Source: JABDMH01 sp965223215 (lineage in GTDB: Bacteria > Bacteroidota > Bacteroidia > Chitinophagales > Saprospiraceae). From it: DNA of 64,000 bases. The first letter of the stretch is position 1. Each line of letters starts with the position of its first letter. This document shows, piece by piece, positions 8,753-18,388 of this stretch. The translations under genes and the position numbers were made by a program. The notes under the pieces were generated by a model. The model saw only the letters and a list, made by a program, of their open reading frames with translations. It was not told the origin of the DNA and did no database searches. The stretch spans positions 1,240,001-1,304,000 of the forward strand of contig CBDCVZ010000010.1 of the NCBI GenBank assembly GCA_965223215.1. The letters run 5' to 3'.

Positions 8753-11143
8753 CTACCTGCCAGGTACTAAATAGATGATTTGATCGGCGACCTCAAGAAC
8801 TTTTTCTCTCGAGTAAAAGAGGGGAAAATATTTATCCTTCCCCCATGGTTCGAAGAGATCTTGGTAATGCTTATCATCTGGATTTCCGGATTGCCCTGGA
8901 CAATTAATTGCCAACGCCCGATCCCAGTCTTCGGTATCCACCAAGATTTTGAAAGTGGCGCCTGATGACTGGTTTAGATTCCCACCCGTATTTCCGACCG
9001 TTGCTGCACTTCCCCCCCGTGCTAAAATCTTCGTATTTAGTTTAGCATTTTGTTCGACTCCTGCGATTTCACCGAGAGCATGCTTAATCTGTACATGCTT
9101 GTAATTAGTTTGTCCATATTGCCACTTTCTAAGGTCGCTACCCAGCAGCTTTGCCAGATCGCTAACGGCAGCTTCCAATGTTTGGATCAACAACCGATCT
9201 CTTCCCTTGAGTGGTTGACTGCCAAACACTCCATCGGGAGAAACCAACCAATCCGCTAATACCTTGTGCTGAACGCTACCATAGAAAGGCCTTGCTACGG
9301 GAGGTACCTCTGCATTGATAAAGGCCTCTTTGAGCTTCCGTTCCCAAGCATCAAAGATGCTAGCAGCAATTGAATTGGCATCCATCATATAGTTCCAGTT
9401 CCGTAGTGCATCCAAAGCAGTTTGGGCAAGCGGTAGCCCGGACTCAAGACCTTCAAGTAATGCTATGAAGGTACGTGCGGGAATAGAGAATTGATCGTTT
9501 TGGAGCTCCATCATATCGGTTAGATTAGCTTTTCGACCTGCGCTGAGACACTCTGCGATGCGATCGCCTCTGATCGGATCAGGCCAAAGATACCCCAGGG
9601 CTTCAGGATAGGGATAGTCACGGGTGGTTAGATTCTCGTTTGCTGTAATGATCATGCCGCTGGGTGGATTATAAGCATGAGGCTTCTTCTTTATTTCTAA
9701 ATATCCACTCCATTCATGACTTCCATCACCTGGAATGGGAACCAGTCCACTAAAGCCATTGCGAATGGGGGAAATCCCCACAGCCTGCCATCCAATGTTG
9801 CCTGCTCGATCAGCCCATACCATATTTTCACCGGGTATGTGGCTGTAATTGCATGCATCTCGAAATGACTCAAAGTCTATGCTCTGATTCATCCGCAGAC
9901 TCGCCAGATAGGGCGATCCACCAACTTCCCTCCAACCACATCTTACGGCATAGGCAATGCCTTTTTCGATATCCTGAAAAACGACTGGACCATGCAATGT
10001 GTAATGAAGCTGGACCAACTCATGCTGAGACCCCTTGAGGGGGATTTGCTCTTCGATCACTGACATTTGCAGCCATTGACCGTCATGCCAATATTCGTTT
10101 TTATTCTGGGGGTTGAGCCTATAGACATATAGGTCTTCAGCATCGGTGAGAAACACGGTCAAGCCCCAAGCACCATACTCATTGTGTCCAATCGAAATAC
10201 CAGGTATTTCTGGTTCTCCTCCACCGATCACATTCCAACCAGGCCCCACCAAATGAGCCATATATCTCAGGGAAGGAATGGCCAAGCTCCGGTGTGGGTC
10301 ATTGGCCAAAATGGGATAGTCGCTTTGTGTATGGCTACCATTGATGACCCAGTTGTTACTACCCATATTACTATGATCTTCTAAAAAATCGGGGTCTTCG
10401 GATGGCATAGTGCCAGGAGATTCGCTCATACCCAAATCGGATGGTTTGAACGACACTGGCTTTCGATAGGCGTTATACAACTCCAAAATATTTTCAAGCA
10501 GATGACTTGCATCGATGCTAGGGTCGATTTTAAGAATAGGATCAAACGGGTGAAACCATTTAATTTCTCTTACTTTCTGTTCTCCGAGCAGGTGCACCAA
10601 GCGCCCCATATCCAGCTCTTGGCCTATATTGCCCAAGAGCCCCTGATGTCTCGAAACAACCACCTCAGGTGTCCAATGCTTCGGTATGATTTTAAGGATC
10701 TTGAAAGGCAAGGGCAATTGATCCGGTCGGTCATTAATCCAATCGATGTATGAATTTATGCCCGCTACAAAAGACTCAATAATTAATTTTCCCTGGGGAT
10801 GATAGTGCCTCATTTCTTCTTCCATATCACCCCGAAAGCTGAATAAACGCGTGCCGATATCGCGCTTTAATTCTCGTCTTCCCAATATCTCCGCCACGGT
10901 CCCGGTAGCTTGCCTACGCCAAATTTCGAATTGAAATAAACGATCTCGTGCAGCATTAAATCCCTGAGCAAAAAAGAGATCCTCCTGCTTTTGTGCATAA
11001 ATGTGTGGCACTCCCCAAGTATCAATGATGATCTCTACAGAATCTTTGACACTCGTTGAGATGTAGGTTTGTCCTGACGCGATGGCCGGCAGACCAAAAA
11101 AAAGCACACTAAGAAAGATCCAGTGTATAAGACGAACGATCAT
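8753..11143 (-). CDS. penicillin acylase family N-terminal-nucleophile hydrolase
   Basis: The 796-residue precursor has a signal peptide ending near residue 24 (IASG). It shows the family layout: alpha chain, linker, and a beta chain that begins at a catalytic serine exposed by autocleavage. The cleavage site is most likely Gly261-Ser262 in NMGSNNWVINGS. Further family motifs are NDPHRSL, GISIGHNEYGAWGLT and GNTGGNLNQSSGATF. Family members hydrolyse amide bonds of penicillins, acyl-homoserine lactones or acylated amino acids; the substrate here cannot be told. It acts in the periplasm. The gene is followed 3 bp later by the ycaQ-like gene. Full length for the family. Confidence 0.9.
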   Translation of the reverse strand: MIVRLIHWIFLSVLFFGLPAIASGQTYISTSVKDSVEIIIDTWGVPHIYAQKQEDLFFAQGFNAARDRLFQFEIWRRQATGTVAEILGRRELKRDIGTRLFSFRGDMEEEMRHYHPQGKLIIESFVAGINSYIDWINDRPDQLPLPFKILKIIPKHWTPEVVVSRHQGLLGNIGQELDMGRLVHLLGEQKVREIKWFHPFDPILKIDPSIDASHLLENILELYNAYRKPVSFKPSDLGMSESPGTMPSEDPDFLEDHSNMGSNNWVINGSHTQSDYPILANDPHRSLAIPSLRYMAHLVGPGWNVIGGGEPEIPGISIGHNEYGAWGLTVFLTDAEDLYVYRLNPQNKNEYWHDGQWLQMSVIEEQIPLKGSQHELVQLHYTLHGPVVFQDIEKGIAYAVRCGWREVGGSPYLASLRMNQSIDFESFRDACNYSHIPGENMVWADRAGNIGWQAVGISPIRNGFSGLVPIPGDGSHEWSGYLEIKKKPHAYNPPSGMIITANENLTTRDYPYPEALGYLWPDPIRGDRIAECLSAGRKANLTDMMELQNDQFSIPARTFIALLEGLESGLPLAQTALDALRNWNYMMDANSIAASIFDAWERKLKEAFINAEVPPVARPFYGSVQHKVLADWLVSPDGVFGSQPLKGRDRLLIQTLEAAVSDLAKLLGSDLRKWQYGQTNYKHVQIKHALGEIAGVEQNAKLNTKILARGGSAATVGNTGGNLNQSSGATFKILVDTEDWDRALAINCPGQSGNPDDKHYQDLFEPWGKDKYFPLFYSREKVLEVADQIIYLVPGR

Positions 11144-11298
11144 ATCTGCACCCTTGATTGTGAAGAGAAGATAAGAAAAGTTAAGACTTACGGGTGGGGT
11201 GAACCACCGATTACTTTCGGCTTCTGGAGCACTCCGGGAATGATTTCTTCATCACCCTGCAACTGAACATGCCCCTTGCTTTTCTAACAAATTAAAAA

Positions 11299-12039
11299 TC
11301 AATTGTTAATCTTTCGATAATCTCCCTTTGAAAAATATTTTTCGATAAAGCAGTACAGAAAAATGAAGAAATAACGGCTGCCCATTTCCTTTATTTTCAA
11401 TTTTGAAACGCCACTTTTTCGTCCCACCCATCGGTTTGGTACAATCGCATAGGAGTACCCGCGCACAATTGCCTTTAAGGGTAATTCCAAAGTCAAATTA
11501 TAATGTGGTGACAAAAACGGCTTCAGGCCCTCAATGGTTTCTCGGCGAAATAATTTGAAAGCATTGGTGCAATCATTGTAGTCCAATCTAAAAACCCACT
11601 TAACCATCAAGTTAGCAAACCGATTCAACAATAATTTCACGGGTGGGTAATTAGTAATTTCACCTCCTTTAATAAACCGACTACCAAATACACAATCGAC
11701 GTCCTTTTCCACCATCACTCGATAAAATGCCACTAAGTCATCAGGGTGATCTGACAAATCAGCCATCATGATCGCAACACAGTCGCCTTCACAGTGATCA
11801 AACCCACACCTCACGGCCATTCCGTATCCTGAAGAGGCTGGATTGTTGATATACTTAACCGCCTTATTTTCTCTACAAATCTTCCGGAGCACTTCCTCCG
11901 TTTGGTCTGACGAGTGATCGTTGCAGACAATAATCTCATGATCGATATTTGCCACGCACAATGCGTCTCCAATCTGTGAAATGGTTTGCTCAATGGAGCC
12001 CTCCTCATTATATGCTGGTATGACAATACTTAATCTCAT
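11299..12039 (-). CDS. family 2 glycosyltransferase, polyprenol-phosphate type
   Basis: I choose the ATG at 12039 because it starts directly with MRLSIVIPAYNEEGSI, the canonical GT-A N-terminus, and avoids overlap with the epimerase gene. The 246-residue protein carries the nucleotide-sugar binding region and the motif ADLSDHPDD in place of DxD. It lacks the C-terminal membrane helices of DPM3-type fusions. It resembles DPM1-like enzymes that transfer a hexose from a nucleotide sugar to a polyprenol phosphate. It lies 14 bp downstream of the epimerase gene; together they probably make or transfer a modified sugar for surface glycans. Confidence 0.85.
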   Translation of the reverse strand: MRLSIVIPAYNEEGSIEQTISQIGDALCVANIDHEIIVCNDHSSDQTEEVLRKICRENKAVKYINNPASSGYGMAVRCGFDHCEGDCVAIMMADLSDHPDDLVAFYRVMVEKDVDCVFGSRFIKGGEITNYPPVKLLLNRFANLMVKWVFRLDYNDCTNAFKLFRRETIEGLKPFLSPHYNLTLELPLKAIVRGYSYAIVPNRWVGRKSGVSKLKIKEMGSRYFFIFLYCFIEKYFSKGDYRKINN

Positions 12040-12053
12040 CAGCCTCCAGCCAT

Positions 12054-13127
12054 CTAAGACCATTTGGACTTCAATCGTTCTTCCTGGCCCATGAATATTT
12101 CTGAGATAATATCTGTCATCTGATATTTATAGGACCAATCTGGATAGTGCTCCATAAATTTAGAGACATCACTGATCCACCACTTGTGATCTCCTGCTCG
12201 GTGTTTATCTGAATATTGATAATTAAGCTGCTTGCCGACCACTTCCTCGATCATTTTGATGGCTTCGTAAACACTGCAATTAGCGTGGCGTCCACCACCG
12301 ACATTATACACTTCTCCTTTGCGTGGATTCTGATAAAACTCCCAAAACATTCGAATCAAATCTCTACCGTGAATATTGTCGCGCACTTGCTTTCCACCGT
12401 AGCCATAAATTGTGTATGGGTCACCCGTCAAGGTGCATCGCACTATATAAGATAAAAATCCGTCCATCTGAATGCCAGTATGATTAGAACCCGTGACGCA
12501 GCCACCCCTAAATATGCCGGTATGTAAATCAAAGTATCGTCCATATTCCTGCACCATGATGTCTGCAGCTATTTTAGAACATCCGAAAATGGAATGCATG
12601 GCCTGATCAATCGACATGTGTTCATCAATTCCCCTGGCATGATAGGGATGATCTTCTGCAATTTCCCAACGGGTATTGCCTTCACAGAGTGGCAGCCTAT
12701 TGGGATGATCTCCATAAACCTTGTTGGTGGAAACAAAAATGAAGACTGCCTCTGGACAGAACTGTCGCATACTTTCCAGTAAATTAAGGGTGCCACCTGC
12801 ATTAATCGAAAAATCCAATCTGGGATTGCTAGCGGCCCAATCGTGACTTGGTTGGGCAGCTGCGTGCACAACTAACTTTATGTCTGATCCAAAATCTTCA
12901 AATACACGCCCCATATTGTCATCACGGATATCAAGGTCGAGATGACGGTAATTGACAGTGCAATTTAACAATCGATCGCGGTTCCAAATCACAGATCCCT
13001 CCTGCCCAAAGAGCTGAGATCTGAAATCATTATCCACCCCTACGATCTTGTCGAATTTATCGGCAAAAAAAGATACGGATTCGCTGCCCACGAGTCCTGC
13101 TGCACCGGTAATAATTGCGACGTCCAT
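12054..13127 (-). CDS. extended SDR nucleotide-sugar epimerase (CDP-tyvelose epimerase-like)
   Basis: The 357-residue protein has an N-terminal Rossmann motif (GAAGLVGSE, residues 8-16) and many features of the NAD-dependent CDP-paratose/CDP-tyvelose 2-epimerase-like group: HAAAQPSHDWAA at 89-99, FVSTNKVYGD at 131-140 and GYGGKQVRDNIH. At the catalytic YxxxK position the sequence reads FGCSK (Phe181, Lys185), so the usual catalytic tyrosine is replaced. This may be a trait of this subgroup or mark a different mechanism. It is cotranscribed with the downstream glycosyltransferase gene. The exact nucleotide sugar is not known. Confidence 0.8.
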   Translation of the reverse strand: MDVAIITGAAGLVGSESVSFFADKFDKIVGVDNDFRSQLFGQEGSVIWNRDRLLNCTVNYRHLDLDIRDDNMGRVFEDFGSDIKLVVHAAAQPSHDWAASNPRLDFSINAGGTLNLLESMRQFCPEAVFIFVSTNKVYGDHPNRLPLCEGNTRWEIAEDHPYHARGIDEHMSIDQAMHSIFGCSKIAADIMVQEYGRYFDLHTGIFRGGCVTGSNHTGIQMDGFLSYIVRCTLTGDPYTIYGYGGKQVRDNIHGRDLIRMFWEFYQNPRKGEVYNVGGGRHANCSVYEAIKMIEEVVGKQLNYQYSDKHRAGDHKWWISDVSKFMEHYPDWSYKYQMTDIISEIFMGQEERLKSKWS

Positions 13128-13205
13128 CTAGAATTTACGATTTAATCGATAATTAAATTTACTCTTTTACCTACCCAGAGGCCATCTAACTCTGTAGCGT
13201 GTGGA

Positions 13206-15581
13206 TTAATGTGGTGATGGTTTAGCTAAGTTTCGCTCAAATAATTCGAATATTCTTCGATATTCATCAGCCCAACTTGATGACTCCACAAAACCGTGAT
13301 CCTCCATAGGAAAGACCGCCAATTCAAAATTTTTCTTTCCCGCTTCAATAAAGCGCTGAGTCATTCTGACCACATCTTGAAATTGAACATTTCGATCTAC
13401 CATACCATGCAGCATAATAAGGTCGCCTTCGAGATGCTCTGCGTGATAAATCGGTGAACTTCGATAATATGCTATGCTGTCTTCAACCGGTGTGTTAAGG
13501 ATCCGAGAAGTATATCCGTGGTTATAATGGGCCCAGTCGGTCACACTACGCAATGCGGCGCCACATTTAAAAGTACCTGGAGCGGTACAAAGCGCCATGA
13601 GGGTTATGAAGCCTCCGTATGAACCACCGTAAATGCCAAGACGGTCTGCATCAATCGTGTGAGACTCAATGAGGTATCTGGCACCATCAAGTTGATCCGT
13701 TAGATCCTTGCCGCCCATGTGTCGATAAATTGCTGTTCTCCAATCTCTTCCATACCCAGCACTGGCCCGATAATCGATATCTAAAACCGTATAGCCCTCA
13801 TCTGCCAATAAATTGTGGAACATGTATTCCCGGTAATAACTGCTCCACCATTTATGAACATTATGGAGGTAGCCAGCTCCATGAACAAATATTACCGCTG
13901 CGCCATTCTTTTTTTCTGCCTCCGGTGTGTATATTCTGGCTGGCACCATCTTCCCGTCACGAGCCTTGAAGTGCACAATTTCTGGATCTCTCCAAGGGTA
14001 CTCATTAAATTCATCGGTTGTCGAATGAGTGATTTGCTGAAGCGGTGCTCCCCCTGTGTTTTCTTGTACGAATAGTTCGGTTGGTTGGTTACTATAGCTA
14101 AAGAGCACAGCCAATTGCTGTTCATCTGGTGAAATGGATGCGAAATGTCGACCAGCCAGCTCAGTAATTTTCTCTAGCGCTCCACCCGCTACCGGGAGTT
14201 TGTAAAAATGTTGTTCAAACGGACCTTCCTTACTAGCATGGAGGAAAAAACTTAGTCTATCGTTTGACAAGTCGGCCTGAAGAATTTCGTAAGGACCTGA
14301 GGTGAGCGCAGATTTTTCTTTGGTCGCAAAACTATAGCGGTAAAGGTGTGCATAACCCGTCTCCTCACTTTGAAACCAGAATGACTCTTCATCAATCCAA
14401 CCAAGGCTACCCATCGACAGGCTCCAACCACCCACACCCGGACCACCGATCCAGGCTTGATCAGTTTGTCGATCAATCAAATCCAAAGTACCGTCCGTTG
14501 GATCTAGGCTCATGATCCATCGATCTTTGTGGTCCTGAGAACGTACTACAACCACTGCCCGCTCACCTGAATCACTGAAAACGGGACCTAAGATGCTTAC
14601 TGAACGTGCATCTGCGAAGGTATCCACATATACTGAATCCTCTGGTGTATAATCCCTGTAGTAGTCCGGTTTATCATAAATTCCGGGAATTTGTAGTGGG
14701 TCAATTTGAAAATGAGTGTCTCTAGCAATGTGATAAATCCAGGTACTATAACTCCCCTGTGGACTCCCCACCTTAGACCGAGCTGATAACTCCTCCACAT
14801 AACCCATTTCTGTCACATAATCAGGCACCATGGTTCCCTGATTTTCTTTTGGAGCAATCGCTAGCTGATATACAATGTAATCAAGTTTTGGATCTGGTTG
14901 GATAGCCCAAAGTTGAGCATCTCCCAGGTAAATTTCACGGGGTCGCTCCGGGGCCAGCATATCATTTTTGTCCTCTTGATATTCTGCAGCTTCCGATCTT
15001 TCTCTTAATATCTGAAAATACTCCAGCTGATCTCGCTTCAGCCAGGCCGCCTGTGCACTCAGCTCTGGATCTTTTCTTTCATGCCCCTTTCGAAAATCAG
15101 TCAGTTGCTTCAGTGCACCAGACTTCATTTCCCACTGATACAAATTATTTTCCCTCTGGAAGAGCACAAACTGTTCATCTCCTGAGAATTGTGGACGCGA
15201 TTCTCTTTCGACCGTATTGGTAATCTGTGTAAGTTGGCTTGATTCCATATCAACGAGGAATATGTCTCCGTTTTTTTGGTAAATTACTTTCTTCCGGTCT
15301 CGCGAATAGATAGGGCTTTCTGGCATTCGTCGCTCTTCTTCAACTGAAACTTTGTGATAACTTCCGGCTTTTAAGTCATATTTATACCAATCGGCCATTG
15401 GTAAATTATCGGGGTTCCAACGGAAATAAATACTCTTTCCATCAAGCGACCATTTGGGCTGACTCGGGAGGTGACCTACAAAATCAGGTCCTTGCATGAT
15501 TTGCTCAATGGAAAGTAAGGCTTGTCCAATCAGAAGCTGCGGACCGGCACAGCAGAAAGCGAATAATAAAAGCCGGATCAT
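13206..15581 (-). CDS. S9 family serine peptidase (DPP IV/prolyl oligopeptidase type)
   Basis: The 791-residue protein has a signal peptide (to about residue 20), an N-terminal beta-propeller region (residues ~30-530) and a C-terminal alpha/beta hydrolase domain. The catalytic triad can be placed at Ser654 (GGSYGG), Asp729 (GMVDRN) and His762 (EDHGF). S9 peptidases of this type remove dipeptides or cleave short peptides after proline or alanine. The propeller restricts access to peptides. The protein should be periplasmic. It is 17 bp downstream of the TonB-dependent receptor gene on the same strand, which suggests joint expression and a role in peptide use. Confidence 0.9.
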   Translation of the reverse strand: MIRLLLFAFCCAGPQLLIGQALLSIEQIMQGPDFVGHLPSQPKWSLDGKSIYFRWNPDNLPMADWYKYDLKAGSYHKVSVEEERRMPESPIYSRDRKKVIYQKNGDIFLVDMESSQLTQITNTVERESRPQFSGDEQFVLFQRENNLYQWEMKSGALKQLTDFRKGHERKDPELSAQAAWLKRDQLEYFQILRERSEAAEYQEDKNDMLAPERPREIYLGDAQLWAIQPDPKLDYIVYQLAIAPKENQGTMVPDYVTEMGYVEELSARSKVGSPQGSYSTWIYHIARDTHFQIDPLQIPGIYDKPDYYRDYTPEDSVYVDTFADARSVSILGPVFSDSGERAVVVVRSQDHKDRWIMSLDPTDGTLDLIDRQTDQAWIGGPGVGGWSLSMGSLGWIDEESFWFQSEETGYAHLYRYSFATKEKSALTSGPYEILQADLSNDRLSFFLHASKEGPFEQHFYKLPVAGGALEKITELAGRHFASISPDEQQLAVLFSYSNQPTELFVQENTGGAPLQQITHSTTDEFNEYPWRDPEIVHFKARDGKMVPARIYTPEAEKKNGAAVIFVHGAGYLHNVHKWWSSYYREYMFHNLLADEGYTVLDIDYRASAGYGRDWRTAIYRHMGGKDLTDQLDGARYLIESHTIDADRLGIYGGSYGGFITLMALCTAPGTFKCGAALRSVTDWAHYNHGYTSRILNTPVEDSIAYYRSSPIYHAEHLEGDLIMLHGMVDRNVQFQDVVRMTQRFIEAGKKNFELAVFPMEDHGFVESSSWADEYRRIFELFERNLAKPSPH

Positions 15582-15598
15582 AGGTATTTTAGTTCAAT

Positions 15599-17650
15599 TT
15601 AAAGTAAGTCGAAATTTAGGCCGAAAAATAATTGTTGTTTGGGAGCGGGTTCATAAAATCTCTGTCCAAAAGCATTTGGTCGAATATTGTCAAAGTATTC
15701 GACGCCTGCTAGATTGCGAATCCCAAGGTGAAGCGCAAGTTTTCCACGATCATTTTCCCATTCCTTCCCCACCCGAAGATGCACTACCAAATAATTCTCG
15801 ACGAGAACCGAATTATCATTATTGGCAAACAATTTACCAACAGCATTTAGATCGGCACCGAAAAAGAGACCCCCTAAATTTCGTGTTTGAAGGCCTAATG
15901 TGCTAAAATAATTCGGAATGCCTGGCAGTTTTTTGCCGGCAAAGTCTCCCCCTTCTGTTAAGAATTCAGTAAATCTAAAATTAGAATAGGTGTGGGCAGT
16001 CATCAATGATAAATAGCGGCCCAGCATGCCATCCAAACTGACTTCGAGGCCCGTTCGTTGAGACTTTCCAGAGTTTTGGAAAAAGGTACGCCCGGGGAAA
16101 TCTGCCAGTTCGAAGGGCACGAGTTCATTTTGTAGGGCGATGTAAAATAGGGTGGCCTGGTAGCGCCAGGATCCCTTCTTTCCCTTTGCACCTAGCTCGT
16201 AGTGATTGGCAATTTGGGGTTGTAGATCGGGATTGAAACCACCATTTCCCGAGGGATTATTTGATAGCTCGGTGAGAGAGGGAGTCTCGAAACTATGGCC
16301 AAATCGCACAAACACATGTTGTTGATTTGACCAGGCATAGTTTAGACCGGCCGAAGGACTGAGGTGCAAAAAGTTTTGGTGTCCGGACTGATCACCGTTG
16401 CTAATAAAGCGATCATTTACCGATGCTCGAATCATATCCACTCTCGTCGCCAATTCGCCGGTAAATCCCTGGCTCAAATCAATCTGTGTTTGAGCGTAGA
16501 AGCCCAGTAAACCAAACTGCTCTAGCTGGTGGAGGACTTCTTCTCCCCGGATGCCCTCCAAATTATTAAACCGTTGACGAGCATCAGATTGCCATTCAGC
16601 ATCGACCCCGAGCTGAAGCTGATGCTTTCGGCCAGTTCGAATTAATTGACCTTGCACACCAGCATAGTTCCTAAAAAAGGAAACCATCCCTCCATTTTCG
16701 AAGGGCAACCGATTGTTAAAGTCTCTAAAAACATAGTATCCGTTTAATGACATCCGATCGCGAATACCTAATTTTTTATTTAAGCCCAGACTCAGTGATC
16801 CGCGCGTGATCTCTTCACCGCCGTCAAACAAAACGTTGCGGTCGCGAGCACTTTTTCGATCCATCCTAGCCAGTTCTAAATTGATACCTCCCGGATCTTG
16901 TGCTTCAGGACTATGGGTAAGATTTAGACGTATATTCAGTTCGCCCTCCTCTATTTTCTTCAGCCAGGCAAGGTTTCCCATCGCGTTTTTTCCACGGCTG
17001 TGGTGTCGATAACCATCAAAACTCTGATAGGTCAGGGATCCCTGCACAGTCGAAGAGCTATCCACCTTGGCAGCACGCAGGGCATACTTTCTTAAGCCAT
17101 TACTGCCCAGCGTCACAGATCCTCCTAGAGTGTTCTGGTCCAGGACCTGGCTTCTAAAATCGATGACGCCACCCGAGGCGTTACCATATAGGCTCCCAGC
17201 TGATCCAGAAATCATCTCAACGGCAGCAAACTGTTGTGGATCAAAGTGATCCAACTGACTCTGACCGTCAGGTGTCGTAGCAGGAACTCCGTCTAGTAGA
17301 ATCTTTAGGCCACGGACACCAAAGGCAGACCTGGCGCCAAAACCACGTACAGAGATGCGTAAATCCTGGGAGAAATTATAGGGATTAACGGCATACACGC
17401 CGGGTAAATACCAGAGTGCCTCATCGGCCGTCAGATGCATGTTGTGTCGGTTATCCTGACTCAAAACTCTTTGATAAATGCTTCGGGCGGCCCTCAGCTG
17501 CCGAGATGGTAACCGAGTGGCACGGATCATCACCTCATCTAAAGATCGTTCGAGTATGGTATCTCCTGTCGGGGGACGTTCTTGCGACAGGCAAGGAATA
17601 CTTCCCCAAAGGACGCAAAATAAAGCAATGGTACCAATCCACATTTTCAT
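15599..17650 (-). CDS. TonB-dependent outer membrane receptor
   Basis: The 683-residue protein has a signal peptide (to about residue 23), a plug domain around residues 35-175 (typical VRGFGARSAFGVRG and LYGNASGGVIDFRSQ motifs), and a 22-strand-type beta-barrel ending in FFGLNFDLL. No carboxypeptidase-like N-terminal extension is present, so it is not a SusC-type glycan importer; it resembles iron-siderophore or metal receptors. It would import its ligand with energy from TonB-ExbBD. The downstream S9 peptidase gene on the same strand is 17 bp away. No regulator or metal-binding site was recognised upstream. Confidence 0.9.
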   Translation of the reverse strand: MKMWIGTIALFCVLWGSIPCLSQERPPTGDTILERSLDEVMIRATRLPSRQLRAARSIYQRVLSQDNRHNMHLTADEALWYLPGVYAVNPYNFSQDLRISVRGFGARSAFGVRGLKILLDGVPATTPDGQSQLDHFDPQQFAAVEMISGSAGSLYGNASGGVIDFRSQVLDQNTLGGSVTLGSNGLRKYALRAAKVDSSSTVQGSLTYQSFDGYRHHSRGKNAMGNLAWLKKIEEGELNIRLNLTHSPEAQDPGGINLELARMDRKSARDRNVLFDGGEEITRGSLSLGLNKKLGIRDRMSLNGYYVFRDFNNRLPFENGGMVSFFRNYAGVQGQLIRTGRKHQLQLGVDAEWQSDARQRFNNLEGIRGEEVLHQLEQFGLLGFYAQTQIDLSQGFTGELATRVDMIRASVNDRFISNGDQSGHQNFLHLSPSAGLNYAWSNQQHVFVRFGHSFETPSLTELSNNPSGNGGFNPDLQPQIANHYELGAKGKKGSWRYQATLFYIALQNELVPFELADFPGRTFFQNSGKSQRTGLEVSLDGMLGRYLSLMTAHTYSNFRFTEFLTEGGDFAGKKLPGIPNYFSTLGLQTRNLGGLFFGADLNAVGKLFANNDNSVLVENYLVVHLRVGKEWENDRGKLALHLGIRNLAGVEYFDNIRPNAFGQRFYEPAPKQQLFFGLNFDLL

Positions 17651-17799
17651 CAGGCTCTAAAAGTAAGGATTGATTTGCAACTATGAACGCCAAAAAAATC
17701 CCGGCTATCACCAGGGGCATGCGGGCAAAGTTTCTCCGTCAGCAAGGCAGGAAGGCAGGGTGTAGATGGCGCAAGGCACCTAAGAAATCCAGGCATCTC

Positions 17800-18150
17800 C
17801 AGATCAGCACAGCAATCATGAATTTGTTTGGATTGACCACATTTGCCGTAAATCGACGTACCAAAGAAATCGGAATGCGCACAGTGCTCAAAGCAAGTAG
17901 AGCTGGCATTGTGAAACTACTATCACAAGAATTTTCAAAATTAATTTTGCTCGCCTTCGTCCTAGCAGTTCCTTTGGCCTGGATTTTCCGCTCAAAGATG
18001 GTTAGACAGTTTCGCTTATCGGATTCAAATTGAGTGGTGGATGCTGCTGATTGCTGGAGTAATGGTCTTCTTTACAGCTTTATTCACTTCTGGAGTTCAG
18101 GCCATTAAGGCTGCCAGCACAAACCCCGCTGTAACACTGAGAACCGAATA
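17800..18150 (+). pseudogene. 3' remnant of a MacB/FtsX-type ABC transporter permease
   Basis: The translation from about 17800 gives MNLFGLTTFAVNRRTKEIG, then VLKASRAGIVKLLSQEF, which match the conserved C-terminal FtsX domain of MacB-like permeases. Near 18000 the frame shifts by one or two bases. After the shift the second frame continues the same domain (LDSFAYRIQIEWWMLL, then SGVQAIKAASTNPAVTLRTE) and reaches a stop at 18150. The whole N-terminal and periplasmic part, normally about 700 residues, is missing. The piece is therefore a truncated and frameshifted relic. No ATP-binding partner is next to it. Confidence 0.8.
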
Positions 18151-18388
18151 AAGCACTCCAAATAGATACCAACTCTCAATTATTCGCAACCTACCAGGGG
18201 CTCCATTCAATGATCTGCAATCACGCTCATCCCTCCCAGCCATCAGGATTGTGGGGAAAGCGCGCTTGCTCATCTAGGGACTTCGTATGTAGTCAGGACG
18301 ATCAATCCTTACGCATAATGCCACATTAGTATTGATATAGACATTAAGTCTGCCTAATTCGTTATATATTTCAAGGGATAACATTCCT

